Shown piece by piece: positions 1 through 14,000 of a DNA stretch of 64,000 bases. Source of the stretch: Temnopleurus reevesii (lineage: Eukaryota; Echinodermata; Echinoidea; Temnopleuroida; Temnopleuridae); contig BQKZ01000558.1 of assembly GCA_036244855.1 (NCBI GenBank), positions 66,625 through 130,624 of the forward strand. The letters are read 5' to 3'. The notes under the pieces are model-generated. The model searched no databases. It was not told where the DNA came from and saw only the letters and a list, made by a program, of their open reading frames with translations. Every line of letters starts with the position of its first letter. The first letter of the stretch is position 1. Both the position numbers and the translations under genes were made by a program.

Positions 1-807
1 CAGATGTATGCCTAACATTAAATGTAAGCACTATAGGCCTATGTAACTGTGTATGAATTTAGGAAAAGATTTTTGGACGTACATGTATTCTGGCATATTT
101 TACTTTGAAATTACCAAATGCACAACTCGAAGAAAGCACCACTCTCACAAGCCCAAGCCTCAGTTCAGGGAATACAGTTGTAGGTGTTGAGGAAATATTT
201 CCAACATTTTTGTACATTTTACACATCTTTTATATATACATGTAGCAATCCTGCTAAAATGCGACAGTAAATTGCAATGTGATACCTGAAAAATTATTCC
301 CTGCAATTTAAAGTTCAATAAATCAACATGGGATTCTGTACTTTCTAATATTCTGTTTAATCTGCATTTGTGACCTGCAGATGAGCAAAATAGTTGAAGT
401 AAAAATTAATTTGATACCTTGGATCCAGACATGAAACTGCAAGTTTAATAGTCCTTTCTCTTGGGTCCCGTTCAAAAATAAATTTCTCATTAGTTTTAGC
501 GCAGAGCCCCTAGGCTAGGGAACATTTTGATAGCCGCATTTATAAAGCTAATTAAATGTTGAAATGATTTTATGCTCTCAACTATTAAAATTACTTCACA
601 TTTCACAGTCCAATACTAATGTACCTTCTGATGATGATAATAACAGTGATGATCAATGGTTGTGGCAGGATGACAAAGATTGTGATTATCACGATTACAG
701 TGCATGATGTTTTTTTTCACTGAATTCCAATATGGGTGGCGCTCTGTCTACCAAATTGCAGAACAGGTAATGCTCGCGTTATCCATACTCAACAGAGCAG
801 AGCGTTG

Positions 808-867
808 AGATGATGATGATGATGATGATGGTGATGATGATTGGTGATGATGATTGGTGATTATGAA
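808..867. repeat. GAT microsatellite
   Basis: Imperfect run of GAT/GGT triplets. The same motif expands after the exon at 6331 and upstream of each copy of the triplicated exon. Confidence 0.8.
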
Positions 868-1082
868 TAGGAACCACCTGTTCATAACAAGTTCACCCGA
901 AATGGGACTGCAGTCTGTGAAAAAATTGCTTTCAAAGAGAGATCATGTGCCCTGACACATATCAATAATTCCTTCTTCGTTTCTTACCCCTCCCTCCCCA
1001 TTTCCTTACAATGATGAGTATGAAGATCTGAGGTTTATTTTGAGCATTACTAGTAGTGCACATTCAAAGTAGAGAGATTGGT

Positions 1083-1250
1083 ATGGTATGGTACTTTATT
1101 CCAAATCATTAAAAAGACATATAATATACAACATGATACGAAATAAGAATAAATTTGGCAAATTTACAAGTGAATAAAAACATAACTTGCAAATAATACA
1201 ATTGGCTGGATTGCCCTTTCAGAAGAATTAAAATAAATACTTCTGTTCTT
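1083..1250 (-). mobile_element. Possible degenerate retroelement 3' tail
   Basis: Begins with tandem TATGG followed by TACTTTATTCC and a long A-rich stretch, as the reverse complement of a non-LTR retrotransposon 3' end often looks. Loosely similar A-rich stretches occur at 9410-9545, 24130-24245 and 34600-34800. No coding part is present, so the family is not assigned. Confidence 0.3.
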
Positions 1251-1561
1251 CCAAGAGGTCCAGATTACATTGTAAAATCCCCATCTCCCTATTCAAATTA
1301 AGATTATGTACCAGTCAGTAAATGTATTCCCCTGACGAATTCGAAGGAGACAGGTGTCTCTGAAAATTTGGGACCATTTTGAAATATTAAATTGGCTAAA
1401 CAAATGCACTACATAATTTCTTTTGAATTATGTCCTTTTTTTGTTTCAGTCAGAGATCTAGTGCGTAAAAGCCAATACTTTTAGGTCTCTTAATTTCCTC
1501 CTCCTTTAAAGCGTTTGATTACATGTATCTTGAGGTTCAATGTGAGCAACGAAGACAGAGT

Positions 1562-1715
1562 CCATTGTTGCTACAAAGTTTTGATCAATTGCAGGTTGCA
1601 GTTGATCGACGAATGCCAATCAAAACCATTGCTTGATACATGTCTTGTCAAAAGCACAAAATGAATATGTGCATTCCAATTTGCAATCAATGTGCAATTT
1701 TGTAGCAACTCCCCT
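1562..1715. mobile_element. MITE-like element, 'GTTGCT' family copy 1
   Basis: Ends are inverted (TTGTTGCTACAAA at the left, TTTGTAGCAACTCC at the right). The interior shares GATCAATTGCA and CCAATCAAAAC blocks with copies at 13549, 16099, 26836 and 58888. Non-coding, so presumably a non-autonomous DNA transposon. Confidence 0.55.
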
Positions 1716-1816
1716 AATGATACCTAGGATTGACACCAAGAGACTCTCATCAGGCATGAATTGAGTTCCTAAAATCATAATAATAATCTTCTTGCCTCCT
1801 CCTTATTTTCCCTTAG

Positions 1817-2029
1817 GTTCATGAGTTTGATCATCTCAGATTTGACGTAAGCATCAATGACAGTGTTTGGTACCTGAGAGTGAAGTCAAGAGATTCCCGT
1901 CAAAGATGGATCGAGTGCCTAGAGTCACAGAAAGCTATGGCGGAGGCTGAGAGTACAAGCCTACAGAGACATGGATCAATGGTCTCGCTACACTCAGGAG
2001 CTAGTCTTACTTCATCATCATCTTTCAAG
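1817..2029 (+). CDS. CERT1: CERT exon: end of PH domain and serine-rich motif
   Basis: 71 codons, phase 0 at both ends. Reads [20 protein letters not shown] near the start: the last strands and C-terminal helix of a CERT PH domain (NDSVWYLR, then RQRWIECLE with the helix tryptophan). It continues into [20 protein letters not shown], the counterpart of the human serine-repeat motif whose first serine (S132) is phosphorylated by PKD, priming CK1 sites that lower PH and START activity; the serine ladder is kept. Acceptor TTAG at 1813-1816, donor AAG|GTTAGT. Residues homologous to the front of the PH domain are not in the window. Confidence 0.96.
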
Positions 2030-5000
2030 GTTAGTCTCCAAAATCAGATTATTAGTTTCTTAATTTGTTGCAAGTTTGATGATTTGTGGTCTTAATCAGA
2101 CTATAAGGATTCAAATAGCAGTATCTCTATGATCATACGTTTATCTTCCATCTTTGCCATAAGCTAGAGGTTTCCCAGTGCAAAATACATCTTATTTGTA
2201 GCAAATTAAATGTAAGAGCACTAAAGGGCACATCTATGCAATCTACAGGTTCACAGTTGATTGTAAAGTGTGCACAAACATTAATGTGATTTTTCCCCAT
2301 TATTTCTTATGCATTTTTCTAATGCTGTATGGGGGTAACTTGAGCAGTCTGTTTCAGGCAACCATTCTGCCATTGAAATCTTGCTTTTATAGGGCTGTTT
2401 ATAAAGTATTTGAATACTTGTTCAAACAACTCTTTACATTTATGTTTATTTTCACTTTAACACAAAAACGTTTCCAATATTCCATGCTGCACACTGTACA
2501 TTATGCCTTTACTCAAATTGTACGTTTACGTGTTTGTCAAATTTGTGAAAGTCTATTTCTTAGGATGAATATTTACACAAAACTATTTTCCATTTTCTGT
2601 CCACATGTAGAAAGGGAGAGGCTTAACAGAGAAATTGGCTGAGATGGAAACATTCCGAGACATCTTGTGTCGTCAGATTGATACCATGCAGAACTTCTTT
2701 GACACTTGCGCTGAAGCTGTTCCAAGGAAGTGGCTTGAGGAGGCTTGTAAGTCTGCAGACTTCATTTATTTAGATTTCAGAGAAAAACTAAATCACATCT
2801 CTTTAGGGTATTGAAATAATCTGTTATGGGCTAATTCAAATCCTATCGGTGGAGCACTCTGGTGGTCTAGTGGTTACGACACTGGTGTAGTTGAAGATTC
2901 TAATCCTGCCAAGGCGCCAGCATCTGCACACTTTGTCACAATATAGTACATGTTTGCTCATGTGTAACCCAATATGGGTGAATATATATATTTATTTGTA
3001 TTATAAAATTCCATATTGCTTTACTCTTTTCACGTCTTCTCTCAATACTCTCCTCTTTCCTTCATTTTTCTAAACTCAATGGTATGTGTTACTCTATAAA
3101 AATTGCAATGCCTGGAACAAAAACTGATTGTTGTACTTAAACATTGTGTGATTAATGCAACTCCCAAAATGTTGTTTGGATGCCCTCAACTGACCAACCC
3201 TCTGAAAACTTTTTCCCTTTTCACTCAAATTTAAAGATTCACAGTAAAGACATTTTCAGTATCATACGGTCAGTTCACGTTTTATTTTACTCACATGATG
3301 GTCCTACATATTTTTATTATAAACTTAATTAGTAATGGGATGTGAATTAATGCAAACATAAAAATGATAGCCTGTAGCCTCCTACTGTAAGACATCCCCC
3401 AAATCCCAAGAGAATATTTATCCATCATGCTTTACCATATATAACTAGGCATTAGTGATACATCGCCCAGTCCTAATGAAAACGCACTTAATTTGATACC
3501 AGAGTCCCAGATTCACACTCATTCTGATTGTATTTAACACGTTGAGTGGTTGTATGATCCATCTACCATTTTTTAAAACCAGAAGGGTCCCTTCGCTTTG
3601 AAATTGCTCTCTAGATTCACCATTTAACAATTATGCTACTTTTCTCCTATGTGTAGCTTACCTCAATGTTTTCCAATGTATTTTGTCTAATTGTGTATCA
3701 TGTACAGTGTACAATGTATGATTTGGTAACTTTCTAGTGTACATCATGTACTGTACAATGTATGTACCTGTACTCACTTTTCATATTTTATTGCAACATT
3801 TGTTCACCTTCCAAAATACACAAAAAAAACCCCCAAAATATGCTGCAATCAGGGCAGAGATTGACGACTGTGATTTCATGATTTGATAAATCTTTTCAAC
3901 TTGAAATATGAGGTATAACAGTTAATGGATATTTCGAAGAAATCCCAGGCAAATGAAATACATTGTAATGATAATGATTTGCACTTTGAACCTCATGGAT
4001 TTGAATGATCATTTCCTACAGCAAAAGCTTTGAACTTTATATGTTGATGCAAGATTCGTATCATGATTGCATGATAAAAGTATGCAGGTAGAGTTTTTAA
4101 TACCACTAACATACATGTTTTTACCTTTTCATATGAAGTTTTCCATGCTAAAATAAGAAAAGGTGACTTTCAAATGCATAGAACTAACCAATAAAGGTAC
4201 ATTGTACCTTGGAACAATTTTTGAGAAATTCTATTGAATTTTATACTATGGTTTGTCAACAAATTTATCTAACCAACAGTTAGTGAAAGGTGGTTTTAAC
4301 ATCATTTTGAGTAGTCCATAAGGAATATTTAATTTCATTTTGTCATTCAGCAACATCCTTGAGGATATTCAATGATATTTTGGTCAGTTATTCTTTCCTA
4401 TTAGACTGAAAGCTGATTCTCAGAAATATATAATCTTTGAAATATCCATATTTAGGTGTAGCTGAGAGTAAAAACTAAGTGTGGTGATATCAAGTGAAAC
4501 AAGGAAATTTGCATTCTTTCTTCCGAAGAGAAACTTATCCCTATGATGGAAATTTTATCCACAGGAAGAAATATAAATGTAAACCTCTTAAGTTTGATAA
4601 CATTTTTAGGGGTTTAGTTTCCTTTCCTTCCTCACTATTTTGTTTTTGTTATGGTATATCACTCACAAATACAATTTGCTCATGATAAAGTTGTTCATTA
4701 TACATGGAGAATAATTGTTGAAGGAAGATTTTGGGGGTCAATTTAGAAGTTAAAGGAAATGAAGAAGAAAGGAGGAAAGGAATGGCTGAATAACAGGAAT
4801 AAGAATGAGAGATGTAGGAAGAAGAGGAGGAGGAGCAGGAGAAGGGGAGTGGAAGGGGAGGAGGCACGGAGCAAGGGAAGGAGAAAATCAAAGAGAAAAA
4901 AAAAAAAAGGGAGAATCATTTTTTATTGGTCAAGGCCTGCAAGTATTCAGGAATCACATGAGTGTAGTGACTACTGGCTAAATATTATTACATCTACATA

Positions 5001-7991
5001 TCAGATATAAATCAAAACATTACCTTTGCCAATCAATACTGTCAGAATAAACTTCCTTGTTGTTCTGTATCGGAAAGGAAGTAAGTAATATTCACAGTAC
5101 CTACTGTCAAGGATAGTTTTTTTTATATCTATTCTGGGCTCCCTCATAAGTATCAATCACAAGCATTGCGAATTCTAGTTCAAACAATGATGGTCTCTGT
5201 CGAGAAATAAGAATGACACACATTCAACAAGTTCATAATAGTAATAATATATTGAAAATAGTCATTAAATGAAATACAATCTATACATGGTTCTAAAATC
5301 TAGTTCTAAAAAATGCCGATGCAAAGTTAAGTGCAAAAGTTTGTGAATTTGACTCCAACACAGCAGTTCTATTAGAGAGAAATACAAGGGGGAAAAATGC
5401 ATTTTACAGTTTGCTATTAAGATAAATTAGGATCTTCTTTAATAGCATGGTAAAGTTTGCAGAGATTTAGTTTTCTTAATCTTCCAAGTTTCAATATTTT
5501 TTTTTCTGGGTAATTGAGAATCCAGATTTTCATCTTTACAAAATATTTTTTTTTCATGAAATGCTCTGTTTGCCAAATTTTAGAATGAGTGATGCTCACA
5601 CTACCCACATCCTACGTCATAGAGAGACTTGATTTCATATAAACTCCTACAAAAAGTTTGAAAAGTTGAATTAACAGACACGTAGCAAAATATGGGAAAT
5701 TTATTTCGATATCGAGTGTCAAAGGGTGTTTTATTATCATAAGAATGATACCTTGAGCATTTGTCGTCAGAGTTTGTTACACAGCATATTTGATTCCATT
5801 TGAAATGTCCAAAGGTATGTACATGTATGATAGGAAAAGTTTGAAAATTTGTAATATCTGAGTAAAATGATGAATTGTGATTTAATATTCAATGTTTGTT
5901 ATTAACCTTTAGAAAAGTTTATTATAGTGATTATCATTTATTGTTAAAGATTTTCTTGCAAAAGTCATCAAATTGGCAACATATCTGAACATTTTTACTG
6001 ATTTGCCCATTTTTTCAAATCTTTTAAAAATCAAAACGTTTGTTCACTACTTTTCTCCAAATCTTTTTCTTTTGCTTACTAAATTTTTCTATTCCTGTTG
6101 AAAAATTATCTTTTTTTGCATAGGAGTTTATTTGTATGAAAGTCCAGCTGGTCTGTGGGCTGTCACATTTCCATTCGACAATACATTGGACATTATCACC
6201 TGTCTTTAAAATGTACTGGTTGACAGAGACTTTTTGGATTGCCACTATAGGCAGATTTTACTGTAGGATAGATGAAAGGATGTTTTTTGTACAAACAATT
6301 TGACGAGCAGATTTCATTTTTATTGTTTAGATGGAGAGTATTCAGGTGATGATGATGATGGGAATGACCCTGTAACACCAAGACCAAATCACCATCATCC
6401 GGGGCACACAACGCAAGAAAATGGACCAACTAACCCTAAAGACAAAGGTAAGAGGTAATATAAGATAATGATGGGGGTGGTGATGATGGTGGTGGTGGTG
6501 GTGGTGATGATGATGATCATGATGATGATGAGGATGATAAAGATGATTATGATGATCATGATAGTGGTGATATTGATGATGATGGTGGTGGTGGTGGTGG
6601 TGGTCATAATGATGATAATGGTGTTGGTGGTCATGATGATGACAATACTAATAATGATGATGGTGATGATGGTGGTCATGAATGATGATGATGGTGATAG
6701 AGTTATTAGTGGTGTGGTCATGATGATGATGATGATGATGATGACTCTGGAGAGAGAACATTTCTTCCTCACTCCAGGACGCATTATTAGCTCAACTGGC
6801 TCTACAAATCATTGTTAAAAATGATGATTTTTTTATTGAATGTTTACCATTTTGTCTTTGTAATTTATGGCTCGATAGTAAGACTGTATACCCCCTGAAA
6901 GGGATGACAAGGGGTTGAGCCCCTATTGGATCAGTCTACCATTAGAAATCGACCATCTGTCCTTTTGTCAGGCACAAGTTATTCTAAGAATGGAGAAGGT
7001 TTGAAATAAGCTATTATTATGAAAGCAATGCTTAGTTTCCAAATGAAGGGGTTTGTTTGGTGTATATAAAGAAATAAGGAACTTGTTGAAAAAGAAAAAA
7101 AATTAGTTTCTTTGATAAAGCAATGAGAATATAAATGTAGATATTATTAGTTACACCCTGTTTGTTCACGTAATACGGGAAATACCACCCTTCTGGTTCC
7201 ATATTTCATGAGGCCGCAGGCCGAATGGAATAGGGAATCAGAACGGTGATATTTCCCGTATTACATAAGAACAAGCAGGGTGCAACGATTTTATCTCATA
7301 AGGTGTAACATGGTACTGGTGTGCACTTGTATACGCGCGGCCAATTGTCACACACGCTCTTAAATACTCGCGTTTTCAAGTGATAAGGTGCCATATCACT
7401 TCGTTAGAATCGCAAATTGACCAATGAGATTGAAGAATGAGACCACATCAAGTGATACTTGCCAATATTCCATACAACATTTTCATGATATTATTTTAAT
7501 CTTTTAATAAATTCTTCCCAATAAAAAAAAATTGTTCAGAGACATTCACAAACAGTGAGAAACCACAACTATGTGTAGATAATCCTTCTGGCAATGAAAT
7601 AGGGAAGGACATTGTCATGATTCTGAATTAGATTGTTTTAATATCCATAAATACAAAGTTGATAATGTTTTAATTTGGCACTCGCTGTGCAATGATATTT
7701 CTTGGCTTGCTCAATGTCACATGATTTGGCCAAGCCAAGCTTCAGCTCTAGATTAATGGGAAATCTCAAATAAATTTATGTCTTGTTATGGCTCAACTTA
7801 GCTAGAGCTTAGAAACCTTCTAGTGGGTTAATAATCAACTGAACTCTTGAGGAGATTAACAGATGTTGGAGGAATCATAAATGAGATGTTGAAGACTTTG
7901 GACACTTTGTAGATAAAATTATGTTTTTTACATGCGTTGTTACCATGTTGTTTGAAGAGGCATGATGATTAAAAACAAAATATCTTATGAT

Positions 7992-8056
<65 letters not shown>

Positions 8057-8057
8057 G

Positions 8058-8088
<31 letters not shown>

Positions 8089-11000
8089 GCTACTACTACT
8101 ACAACTACTACAACTACTACTACTACTACTACTACTGCTACTACTACTACTACTTTGACTATTACCACTTTTACTACTTACATGTAGTAGTATACGGGCC
8201 TTATCAACATTTTTTATGCTCTTTGTATATTTTCTGGATAAGTAAAGCAATGATAAGTGGGGTGTGGTCATGTGAAAGGTAGCCATTAGGGATCTGTTTC
8301 AGCAAAATAACAAAACAAAAATGGTCTGCCCCCCAAAAAAGTCTGTTTTAAAAGGTGAAGACCATTTTTAAAAGATAAAAGTTGTATTGTCAGTTTGCTG
8401 GCATTTGGCTTCGTCCAAATTGACACCCTTCTCCAACCCCACCCCTTCCCCACAAAAAAAGGAGATTCTGGCTAGTAAATAGCTGCAACTCCAAGTAAAG
8501 AAAGACTTCTACTCCTCCATTCATTTAAACAAAGTATTGAAAACAATAGAAAATATAAGGCACTTTACTGTAAATTGGTTTTGATCTTTTAATAGTTTGC
8601 CAACACTCATTGTGAACGAAAGCCCATTAATAAAGGAATACACCCCTCCATATAAAAAGCAAATTGGAGGTCAAGCAAACACTAAACTAACAAAACATCA
8701 CCAGATGTAGTATGACACATTGTCAACATTGATCACACTATACTATCAGCTTTGAGTCAGTTATATTCCTGTCTTATGACATCATCATACATGTATTGCC
8801 AATTTAAGGATTTCAACATTCATTTACCTTCATGGCATCATTCATCAATGAAAAATGATTTGAAATTTTAACGCACATTCTCTGACTGTGTCTAAGTTAA
8901 TGAGCCATCCATGAACACAAATATGCAGGTTAATTGTTATCACAAGATTGTCTTTGGAATGAGGTTACACTCTGGTGTGGAAAATTGACTCTGAGAGAAG
9001 TATTTCCTCATGAAATTGAAAAACATTTTCATTATATGGACATTCATTTGAATAATTTAGATAATTGTTTTCATGTGAACTATTTAAATGTCAATTTAGA
9101 AAAATTATGAAGTATGAAAATAGTGCCCATGGTGGTCATTGTCAAGCAAGATTATTTTTGCATAATTCCAGGATTTGTGGTACTGTATATCAAAAGATTT
9201 TATGAATGAATATTATGACAAGTCAGGAATACCTTTGTTTATTCATTCATAAACCATGAGGAGATTATTTATTGTCAAGTATTTTTGCATACTTTTGCAT
9301 ATTTTCAAAGTTATAAGTTGAAGCCCCTTCTGATTAGTTTACAGGTTTAATATGCTCATGATTTTAACCACATTATGTGCGTTTTTACATTTACATTTAT
9401 TTATTTTCCTTATTCATTCATTAACAAAAAATCCACATACAATCAATGACATGTCAAGAAGAATCAAATCAAACACAACAAAAAATACAAGGGCCGTAAA
9501 ATTAACATAGTAACATAAACATTGAATAAATGTGGAGGGATAGCCCATTTACATTATATGTAGTTGTATCAACGAAGATACAAACTCAATATGTTCAGTA
9601 TTCTATTAAATAAATTGTTGAGAACAAATTTGAAAAAAAGTACGATGAAGAAGGATTTTGCAGCATGAAATGCCTTTGTCTGTTTTCCTCCTTTTTTAGT
9701 GTTTAGTTTGCAACTTTTCTCCTTCAGTAATATTAAAAATTAGAAATAAGAAAATAGATTGTTGATTTTGTTAATGTTCAGAAATCCACTCCCTCCTACC
9801 CTACTGCTTTTCGGTTGATATAATAAATTAAAGATCATTTAACAAGTTCATTTATTGGCCAGACATCTATGAATCAAAGAAGATTGGATACAATGAAGTA
9901 ATACATTGGCCTATGATGTATGACTTTATTATATTTGATCGTCTTCTGTCTTGTACAATGTACATATACATACTCGCATCACATGTTTTTTTGTTGAATT
10001 AATGTACACAGTTTTATTATACCAGCACATTGTGTTACTTCTGATCATAATTATTGTACCACAGACCATACAAACAAAAAGAAAATATAACGGGCAGATC
10101 CAGGATTTGCCAAATGTCCTCTGTGAAATCCGATCACACAGACCCAGTTTTTAAGAGCTATACGTACTATTTTCCTTAATCTTGAGCTAAAAATTTCTTT
10201 AAAAAAACAAAACAAAACGTGAAATTACAGTATCAAGAGGATGTTGTTGAATAAATATACCCATTACAACCACAACTTAAAGTGTTTATATGTATTTCCT
10301 TTCACTAGGGCATTCAAATTTGATGTAACTACAGTATGGCAGGAAATTTTGTAGAGGAAGTTATATTCTCTGGCATTGTTTGCAAGTGCAAAATATTTTT
10401 GTAATGGAACTAAAACATACCTAAGTTTTTAAGGTAGGTTAGTTAGGAATTGTTATCTGGCATTTCTTGTGCAAGATAAATTTGTAACCCCCTCGACATG
10501 CCTAAATATGAAGCGGTTGGAAGGAATGTTTATAGTATGTCAGTCTTCAGAAGGAAAACTATTTTTGTGATACACAATATGAAATATGAAATATCGTGAC
10601 TGATTTTTATGCTGGGGGTGGGGTACAGGTATGCATATGTCTAGAGAATATCTTAACACTGACATAGCAACTGACCATACTTAGAGGTAAACATATTTGA
10701 AAATTATCTATATTTGGCCCTCTATGTAAGCACCCCTTCTTGTAAGCACCCCTCCTTGTTATGGCCACCTATTTCCTTCAAAGGCAATGAAGGCGATGTT
10801 ATGTTGACTAAAACTTTCTGTTTAACACCTGAAGATACACTGTAGGATGTTTACAGGATGTACATGTAAGCAGGAAGTTTCTCAATTATATTTCTTGGAT
10901 ACATCAATGTTTTTAATAGACCAAAGTCAAATGCCAATGATTTCGATTGATATAAATGGCTTGGCATGAAACAAGTGTGAAAATCTGATAAATTTGCATG

Positions 11001-14000
11001 ATTGAGCTCAATGTTCACGTAGGTAAATACTAAGAAACTGCTTATACTAGTTAACTCAAATAGATGTTTTTAGTCAAGTCTATTGAATGCTTAATTTACA
11101 TATTCCCACCTTTTTTGTTTATTTTTTTAATAATAAGTACATACATGTACAGTCAAACCTGTCTACAGTGGCCACCCCAAGGGAAACAGAAACAGTGGCC
11201 ACTGAAGACAGGTGGTCTCTATAGACAGGTTTTATGACATGCGTTTTCACCTGGAGGGAATCAATTTAAGTGACCACTATAGACAGGTGATCCCTATAGA
11301 CAGTGGCCACTATAGTCAGGTTTGACTGTACATGTAAGTCCCCATTTGAGAGTTAATACTGGGGATAGAGGCTTTGGCAGTCTTGGTAGCGCAGGGGGTT
11401 TTCCTTTTGCTCTTTACTGAATTGAACTCATGATTCAGATTTAAAATACCATTGGCAGAAAGATACAAAAACAAAATAAAAAAAGAGACAGGAAGAATCA
11501 ATCAAAAAGAATGAAAAATGGGAAAACAACAGTCAAGACAATTGAAATAAAATGAAAAAATGTCTGAAGAAATATCCCAAATTGTCATTTTGCCAAACAT
11601 TCTATTCATAAATGTTATTCAATCCCTCATTCAAGAGAATCATACTCAAATTTTGATTGACTAAGAGTTCTGTAGGAATCTATACTTTGTTATCCACTGT
11701 GGAGGAGTGTACCATGGGTCAACCTAGTGCTCATGACATGGCTATTTCTTATGCTGGTCATTGGAAAATAGTGAATGGATGATTAATCAAAATGATGATG
11801 GTGATTATGCTTGTGTGGAATGATTGCCAATATGGTTTTATTGTTTCTCTGACTAGGTGACAAGTCGTCATCTTTGCCTGAAAACACATTTGGAATAGAC
11901 TTTAGAGGAGAGTTGCTGACATTCAGAGCAACCACACAAGGTGTTCTTACGTATCCTCTCACACTATATCAACCTTATGAAACTGAAGGAAGAGCAATGG
12001 CAGACATACCATCCACCAAACTTCTCCACATGTCCATCTTCTAAAACATTTCATTACTATCTTCAAACCCAAGCAATCATTCAAGCAATTCATTCTCAAA
12101 TTTTAATGTACTGACAGCTCTGCAGATTGTGACTGCATTGTGCCCCATCTGTTGAGCTCTGTTGAATGCAACATCTTATTTCATGATGTGTCTAACTTCA
12201 GCGAGCTAATCACTGCACTCTTATATTTGCTGCACATTTGGAAACCTTTTTTTTTTATTACTGAGAGTGATGATGATGATGATGATGATTATGGAATCAA
12301 TTTTAATACATGGTTTTATTTTTTCTTCATTGATCAGGTGACAATTCATCATTTGTGCCTCAGTACATGGGGATAGACTTCAGAGGGGAGGCAGTAACTT
12401 TCAAGGCAACCACACAAGGTGTTCTAACTAACCTCTCACATTGTATTGACCTCATGAAACAGAGAGAAGAACAATGGCAGGAATATCATCTCCCAAATTT
12501 CTCCAAAATATTAATTCTGTATAAAAATTCTCTCTTTTCCCTAAAATTCAAGGAATCATTCAAGGAAGTTATGTTCATATTAGGATGCACCTACAGCTCT
12601 GCATATTGTGAGTGTACCCAACTTGAGGCTTGAGGATGGCATTATTTCCCATCTATTGAGCTCGGTAGAGTGCAGTTGGACTGATTTCAGCTGGCTGATA
12701 GCGGCACTCTTATATTTGATGTGCATTTTTTTTTATTCCTAAGAGTTATGATCATGATGATGAGGACGATGAAATTATGGTTATAGATGTTCATTTTTTT
12801 CTTCTTTGATCAGGTGACAAGTCATCATTCGTGCCTCAGTACATGGGGATAGACTTCAGAGGGGAGGCAGTAACTTTCAAGGCAACCACACAAGGTGTTC
12901 TTACCACCCTCTCACACTGTATTGACCTCATGAAACAGAGGGAAGAACAATGGCAGAAACGATTAGAAAAGGTTCGTTTTTACATGGTAGTCATTTTCAT
13001 AGTAAAGGATGTAATTTTTAAGGATTTAAGATCTGTTGAAAATGCTACATGATACAAGATGTCATTTTTTTTTTTTTTTTTACATTTTCTTCGAATGCTC
13101 TCATGAAATGTAAGTATTTCACACATTTCAAACAGTTTAAGGCTTTACATAACTAAGGAGTTATTTTACAATTTATACAAGGAGTTATTTTACAATTTAT
13201 ACAATGTCAACATCATTTTTTTTCCCGATCTTGCCAAATTGTTTAACACAAAGACCTGTTTTGGAGTTCAAACATTGGTGCAATGATGGAAAGTTTGTTG
13301 AAATGCTAGATGATTACAAAATGGCATGAAATATCAATGTTTAGATTATTATTACATGTCTAATCATATAATATCAAAGTAAGATTTCATTTCCCACTTC
13401 ATAACTCTTTGTATCTTTAGGAGCAAGACAGGAGAAAACGAGCCGTCGAAGCTTACAAGCAGGTCTTACAAGAACGTAAGAAGCAGGCCAGGATAGGGGG
13501 CCCAGACTACGAGGTGAGATGAAGACTTGCTAACAGTCACAAACTTAGGGGGTGTTGTTGCCATTGATCGCAAGTTGCATTTGATCGGAATACGCCAATC
13601 AAAATCATTGTTTCATGGGCATCTTGTTGAAAGCGCGCACCATGTGCGAATGAAAATGCGAGTTACAATTTGCAGAGTTGCAGTTGATTTGCAGTTGATT
13701 TTGAGCAACACCTCATTAGTCCTGAATTGTAATTTTCAAAACAGATTCAATCTTTTTTTAGTGATGTCAGAAGCTTCCCTGTTTCTATATCATCTTCTCA
13801 GAGACTTTACTTTGGAGCAGCCAGACTCTTGGTCAGATCAAACCATCAGACTCTTTTCGTCTGCAATACCATCATTGATAAATGAAAAATTCTGTATTTA
13901 ACCGTTTGGACAGGGATGTTTTGGACTAGTGGAAACAAACATTGAGTGTCTATCCTTTATGCTTTGCAACAATGTTCATGTCGCTAGCCTTTGTGCTCTG

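Larger units (their letters stand above)
1..1816. other. Intron upstream of the first visible CERT exon
   Basis: No exon recognised; the N-terminal PH exons must lie further upstream. It holds a short GAT microsatellite (about 808-867), a possible degenerate retroelement tail (1083-1250) and one copy of a dispersed inverted-repeat element (1562-1715). The polypyrimidine-AG acceptor for the next exon ends at 1816. Confidence 0.6.
2747..6330. other. Intron with SINE head and purine-rich tract
   Basis: Contains a tRNA-like SINE head (2845-2935), a small cluster of GTACAATGTATG repeats (about 3700-3770) and a purine-rich tract (4753-4915). No exon recognised on either strand. Confidence 0.65.
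6448..11856. other. Intron with microsatellites and inverted-repeat elements
   Basis: Holds GAT/GGT (6464-6745) and ACT (7991-8180) microsatellites, palindromic elements at 7153-7283 and 11142-11336, an A-rich possible retroelement tail near 9410-9545 and, at about 11568-11856, the intron part of the unit tandemly repeated with the next exon. No coding sequence recognised. Confidence 0.7.
11568..12971 (+). repeat. Three tandem intron+exon units, about 480 bp period
   Basis: Three units, each with intron sequence (CATTCAAG...CTCAAATTTT...), a GAT-rich stretch, a splice acceptor and the exon encoding GIDFRGE. Acceptors end at 11856, 12337 and 12813, giving periods of 481 and 476. Upstream exon copies match the third only as far as CAATGGCAG, so the duplicated unit ended inside the exon; the third copy alone continues to a normal donor. 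Confidence 0.9.

Noticed and set aside
6395..6818. Open frames of 116-129 codons around the GAT repeat
   Set aside because: Microsatellite translations (poly-M/V and poly-I/T); only the CERT exon at 6331-6447 is coding.
7991..8180. CRISPR-like or satellite array
   Set aside because: It is a plain triplet microsatellite without spacers; the genome is eukaryotic.
7875..8286. Poly-V, poly-S and poly-T open frames
   Set aside because: Three frames of an ACT triplet repeat.
11857..12971. Mutually exclusive exon cluster of the classic type
   Set aside because: Copies 1 and 2 lack the donor found in copy 3, and copy 1 is frameshifted, so simple mutually exclusive use is not supported; only copy 2 with a new donor is workable.
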